Below are positions 61,901 to 64,000 of a stretch of 64,000 nucleotides of DNA, in pieces. A program made the position numbers and the translations under genes. Origin of the DNA: Asterias amurensis (Eukaryota; Echinodermata; Asteroidea; Forcipulatida; Asteriidae); NCBI RefSeq assembly GCF_032118995.1, contig NC_092649.1:14580191-14644190 (forward strand). Reading direction: 5' to 3'. The notes under the pieces are model-generated. The model did no database searches and was not told where the DNA came from. It saw only the letters and a program-made list of their open reading frames with translations. The stretch's first letter is position 1. Each line of letters starts with the position of its first letter.

Positions 61901-64000
61901 TATGCTAACAATTATTTTGAGTAGTTACCAAAAGTGTTCCGTACGTCCTCCAGTTAACGGGTCAATTCGGACCGGGGAAATTTCGGAGAGTATAGATAAA
62001 CCTTTAAGAAATGTTTCAGAACAAACTTAGCTTACGTTTTTCAAAACTTCTAGCTGCTGATTAACATCTGGGTCCGAGAATGTCAGGCAGTCCGGTTCGA
62101 ATGACGGTACGAAAAAACTTCTGCTAATGAAGTCACCATAGCAAAATCCAGAGGCCTTTGCTAACAACTCTCCTAAAAAGTAAAAGGGAAAGAAACAGAT
62201 ATCATTGTGGACTAAATTTTTTCCAAATCTAAATAGTTACAGGACTAAAATAGAATGTAAAAATAATAGAATGCTAAACTCGTTTTGTATTATAACACAA
62301 CATGAAAACGTATGCTTATTTTTAGGCACAACTATCAAGAAAAATACAATACAAGTAAATGTAAGTTTCATTAATACAATGCACACTTTCTGAGAAAATA
62401 GTAAAAAATCTGTCAGGGTACTTTTTACGTCAAGTCTTTTAGATCACCGAAGAACATACTAAAATTAGGTTCACCTCATCTTCAAAGCAGGAACTATTGT
62501 AAAGTGATGCATTGATCAATTTTGCCGAAAGAATTTATTTTAAAGAATGGTTCTCTAAGAAACAAACTTTGACAGATGATGCTGCTTCAAAATGCAAAAA
62601 CATTAAAAAAATTCGGGTATGTCATGGTCAATGTCAGACGCAACCTGCGTGTACATGGCTGATGGACATTGGGGGATCTCCACATTATCTCATTTTCGGT
62701 AGTTAACTACCACATCAATGTCGGATTATTTCATAAAACACCCTTGAATGTAAGCTTGTAACTTTCCAGAATCTATAAAACTGCGTTTTGAAATTTCAAT
62801 CTAAATTTTGGGGACAAATCGGCAAAAAGCTATGACTTAGAATTTTAAAGTAGTGTGGTTTAAGATATCTGCTCTGCAATACATTGATGACGTCATCAAG
62901 ACCCGGTACCTTTGTTTGTTTGTGAGATGCATTCCTCCAATGATTCGCAGCTTGAACCAACTCTCCTTTCAGCAAACGTAAGGAGTGTCCCGGATGTATT
63001 CATGACGTCATCAGAACAGGATGCTGGATCGTAAAACAATACAAAACATTTGTTGACTTGTTTAATCTTTCATCATTGAAATCCATGCAGAGGAATACGC
63101 GAGGCTAAATGCTCGACGGGGACATATGACTGCACAACGGCAACAATTTCGAGACGACTGATGAATATTGGTACCAACTCAAAACATTATTAGCATAATA
63201 TAAACTTACTTGGTTACGATCAAAGGAAAGCTGTTGGTAGTATAAAACAGTGTGAGAAACAGCTCCCTCTAAAGTAATGTAGTTTTTTGAGAAAGGGGTA
63301 ATTTCTCACTACAATGTTTGAATTTGATAAAAGACTTCAAGAAGACTTAAGCCTTTTTAGGCATCTAAACGCGCACACATTTGAGAAACAAAGATTATTA
63401 ATTTGTTCTTTCATTAATTTCTTGCAACTTCGACGACCAATTGAGTCTAAATTTTCACAGATTTGTTACTTTTGGCATACATTGGGATACACCAAGTGAA
63501 AATACTGGTCTTCAAAATTACCAAACTTGTCCATTGCCTTTAAACTTAAAGGGGCTGTATCGTAATGATCAGAGCAAGATTGGTACTGTAGTCTAACACG
63601 GTTTATTTGCGGTTGAAAGCTGGACGAGACATTGAACAGCCACAGATTAATTATGAGGAGACAGCCCCTTTAAATCGAATCACGAGTTTAGTAACTTGTT
63701 TGCCTTACAAATTTAACCCGTTGGAAATGTACAGAGAAGTACAGAAATAAATAAGTAAACGTTAAACTTACAGAGAGTTGCCACAGAAACGTTTTGGCTC
63801 AATCCCAAGTTTGGATTTGAAGATGCGTATGACGTCAGAGCCCGCTGCAGTGAGATTGCTATCTCTGTTTCTGACGTCATCACCAACGAGAAGTATTGGT
63901 TGACGTAAATGATGACGTCACAAATGACACTCGTATATCCCGGACGTAAACTAACCACATCGTGTTTGGTCCTTATCGAATAGCCGTAGAGTGACCGGAA
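55434..64000 (-). CDS. adhesion G-protein-coupled receptor (SEA-like / GAIN / GPS / 7TM), 3' eleven exons
   Basis: Exons: 64000(open)-63772, 63023-62910, 62172-62036, 61579-61433, 61152-60792, 59860-59676, 59244-59089, 58783-58674, 58099-57837, 56867-56801, 55902-55434. All junctions are GT..AG and every phase matches, giving 745 residues and a stop in the window. Order: SEA-like segment (SLRPGYTSVICDVIIYVNQY), a Cys-rich linker, GAIN domain, GPS (CVFW...W...GC...CKCNHTTNF), seven helices with the TM3 Cys, the ECL2 Cys (SCFLN), GLTWVFGLLS in TM6 and FNSLQGFFIFLLF in TM7, then a tail of about 45 residues. GAIN domains self-cleave at the GPS, leaving a tethered agonist that activates the helices. 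Here the site is H-T-T, close to the usual H-L-S/T. Ligand and subfamily are unknown. The 5' exons lie beyond the window. Confidence 0.95.
55951..56297. mobile_element. TTAA-flanked MITE in the last aGPCR intron
   Basis: TTAA-AGGCATAAACTGGACACC at the left. GAGGGAGCCGTACCTCACAA and CCGGTGCCT-TTAA at the right. Confidence 0.8.
56801..56867 (-). CDS. aGPCR exon: TM4
   Basis: Only 67 nt. Acceptor CTTTTGTAG|GC, donor AAAAG|GTAAGA. Encodes GTPLCIVAVILAVDHTVYDN; the GxPxxIV start of TM4 is typical of the family. Phase 1 to 2. Confidence 0.92.
57378..57652. mobile_element. foldback element in an aGPCR intron
   Basis: AGGCCGTGTCCAAA near the left and the facing TTACGGACGGCCT at the right. Inner GCAGTGGCTACGG / CCGTAGCCGAAG and TTTCGAAACTACGGCTTCGG / GAAGCCGTGGTTTCGAAA pairs are inverted. 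Confidence 0.75.
57837..58099 (-). CDS. aGPCR exon: TM2-TM3 and start of TM4
   Basis: Acceptor CCTGTAG|ATCT, donor ATGGG|GTGAGT. Reads ILVSFAFSLLCLYTVFLVGI (TM2), then SRVGC with the conserved TM3 Cys, HYFTLASVVWMGVEAFNLYL (TM3) and MIKASILAWG (TM4 start). Confidence 0.95.
58160..58205 (+). ncRNA. hammerhead-ribozyme-like motif (core intact)
   Basis: CTGAAGA (fits CUGANGA), an imperfect hairpin around AGTATA, then GAAACGTCGAGACC. Same arrangement as 55.3 kb but with the consensus first core. Stem III and the cleavage site are not established. Confidence 0.4.
58674..58783 (-). CDS. aGPCR exon: stalk and TM1
   Basis: Acceptor CATTGAAG|GATG, donor GTAAA|GTAAGT. Reads DVYHKHSSLALDVVSKIGCV and ISIVALALTVTTYLAVK, the usual LDxxSxIGCxIS TM1 signature. 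The stalk upstream belongs to the tethered agonist region. 110 nt, phase 0 to 2. Confidence 0.93.
59089..59244 (-). CDS. aGPCR exon: GPS motif
   Basis: Acceptor TTTCAAG|AAAAAC, donor CTTGTG|GTAAGA. Reads SCVFWDFSIGDWSTEGCILV and TICKCNHTTNFAVLV. The four Cys and two Trp of the GPS are all present, with autocleavage site His-Thr-Thr. 52 codons, phase 0. Confidence 0.95.
59371..59554. mobile_element. 'AATTTCATAGAGC' hairpin repeat in an aGPCR intron
   Basis: Left GGGCCAAATTTCATAGAGCT, right inverted AGCTCTATGAAATTGGGCC; internal TGCTTAAGCA motifs. Confidence 0.8.
59676..59860 (-). CDS. aGPCR exon: GAIN subdomain B strands
   Basis: Acceptor TTAACCCAG|GAAATCC, donor AACAGA|GTAATT. Reads NPVPVSFILYTNSKLFSSEV, GTWIISATIEGAPLEHLSDN and ends VVSHFTNR. 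Open only in the frame demanded by its neighbours (phase 1 to 0). Confidence 0.9.
60111..60494. mobile_element. TTAA-flanked MITE in an aGPCR intron
   Basis: TTAA-AGGCAGTGGACACTTTTGG at the left; CAATAGTGTCCATTGTG-TTTAA at the right. The internal GAGACCTCAAG/CTTGAGGTCTC pair is intact. Confidence 0.85.
60792..61152 (-). CDS. aGPCR exon: GAIN domain core
   Basis: Acceptor CATGCAG|GTGACA, donor AAACAG|GTTTAG (weak but the only option that keeps frame). Reads VTSLVVNVVNNILQVDDENF, a helical region (VVLALERQISSVL), then LSISPEASSSGLGFAARSET and PQISIELPVEAL. 361 nt, phase 0 to 1. Confidence 0.9.
61433..61579 (-). CDS. aGPCR exon: GAIN subdomain A
   Basis: Acceptor TGTCTGAAG|ATGTCA, donor TTCGAG|GTATGT. 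49 codons, phase 0, with TGQALASITGNTSSIDSQAV and a helix ADILDSIVNVND. Confidence 0.88.
61630..61945. mobile_element. TTAA-type MITE in an aGPCR intron
   Basis: TTAA-AGGCACTGGGCAACTTTGG at the left. GGGAGAGCCGTTTCTCACAA inside. The right end is eroded (AGTTACCAAAAGTGTTCC). Confidence 0.75.
62036..62172 (-). CDS. aGPCR exon: ectodomain segment
   Basis: Acceptor CTTTTTAG|GAGAG, donor AAAAAC|GTAAGC. Reads ELLAKASGFCYGDFISRSFF and CLTFSDPDVNQQLEVLKN. Phase 1 to 0; two Cys. Confidence 0.87.
62173..62909. other. aGPCR intron; nothing further seen
   Basis: AT-rich intron sequence with no repeat family that I recognise and no open, splice-flanked exon in a compatible phase. Confidence 0.5.
62910..63023 (-). 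CDS. aGPCR exon: Cys-containing linker
   Basis: Acceptor TACGATCCAG|CATCC, donor AACAAAG|GTACCG. Reads CSDDVMNTSGTLLTFAERRV and SSCESLEECISQTNK. Phase 1 at both ends, exactly linking its neighbours. Too short to stand out without them. Confidence 0.82.
63163..63543. mobile_element. TTAA-type MITE in an aGPCR intron, diverged
   Basis: The left end is blurred (ATTGGTACCAACTCAAAAC). GAGAAACAGCTCCCTCTAAA inside. Right end ACTTGTCCATTGCCT-TTAA. Confidence 0.75.
63546..63673. mobile_element. short TTAA-flanked inverted-repeat element
   Basis: TTAA-AGGGGCTGT at the left and ACAGCCCCT-TTAA at the right, 128 bp. A different interior from the long family; it abuts the previous MITE. Confidence 0.75.
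63772..64000 (-). CDS. aGPCR exon: SEA-like segment, open at the window end
   Basis: Donor ACTCTCT|GTAAGT. The frame is open to base 64000 and reads YSIRTKHDVVSLRPGYTSVI, CDVIIYVNQYF, then a helix EIAISLQRALTSYASSNPNL. The LRPG-S/T-V-I-x-D-V pattern followed by a helix resembles an SEA domain, but only part is visible. Confidence 0.82.

Overview
The window looks like non-coding-rich nuclear DNA of an animal, most likely an echinoderm and probably a sea star. The genes have short exons with GT..AG splice sites. The families are metazoan: adhesion GPCR, fibrinogen-related protein and LHFPL tetraspan. The AT-rich introns and spacers are full of short inverted-repeat elements of a type I associate with sea star genomes; that taxonomic placement is inference. 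All genes I can support lie on the minus strand. Most long reading frames elsewhere are chance.

Layout: 1-6.1 kb holds foldback/MITE elements only. At 6.1-6.5 kb is the first coding exon of an LHFPL-family tetraspan gene whose remaining exons I could not find here. At 9.3-16.8 kb is a complete five-exon gene for a secreted fibrinogen-domain protein. All its splice phases agree and give 323 residues. Its first intron contains a roughly 4 kb inverted repeat. 17-23.8 kb is repeats and anonymous AT-rich DNA. 23.8-27.8 kb holds decayed tandem copies of an exon-bearing segment. 28.3-30.9 kb is a 23/25-bp minisatellite that grades into a larger tandem duplication. 32.4-33.9 kb has two isolated exon candidates.

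From 34.0 to 41.6 kb a ~2.53 kb unit is tandemly triplicated and almost identical. Older, diverged relatives of it continue to about 47.9 kb. Each unit carries the same pair of minus-strand exon-like segments, called exon A and exon B here. Reading frame, splice donor and splice phase are conserved between diverged copies, so this is probably a real but unrecognised gene family with decayed members. It is the best candidate here for something undescribed.

At 49.9-51.6 kb is a huge uninterrupted (TTGC)n microsatellite of 412 copies followed by (TTGT)n. 55.4-64.0 kb contains the 3' eleven exons of an adhesion GPCR: an ectodomain with an SEA-like piece, a GAIN domain, a GPS, seven membrane helices and a short tail. 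Its 5' part lies beyond the window end.

No operons, CRISPR arrays or rRNA genes are seen. The encoded products (a receptor, a secreted lectin-like protein and a tetraspan membrane protein) have no obvious shared pathway. They look like ordinary neighbours in a repeat-rich animal chromosome.
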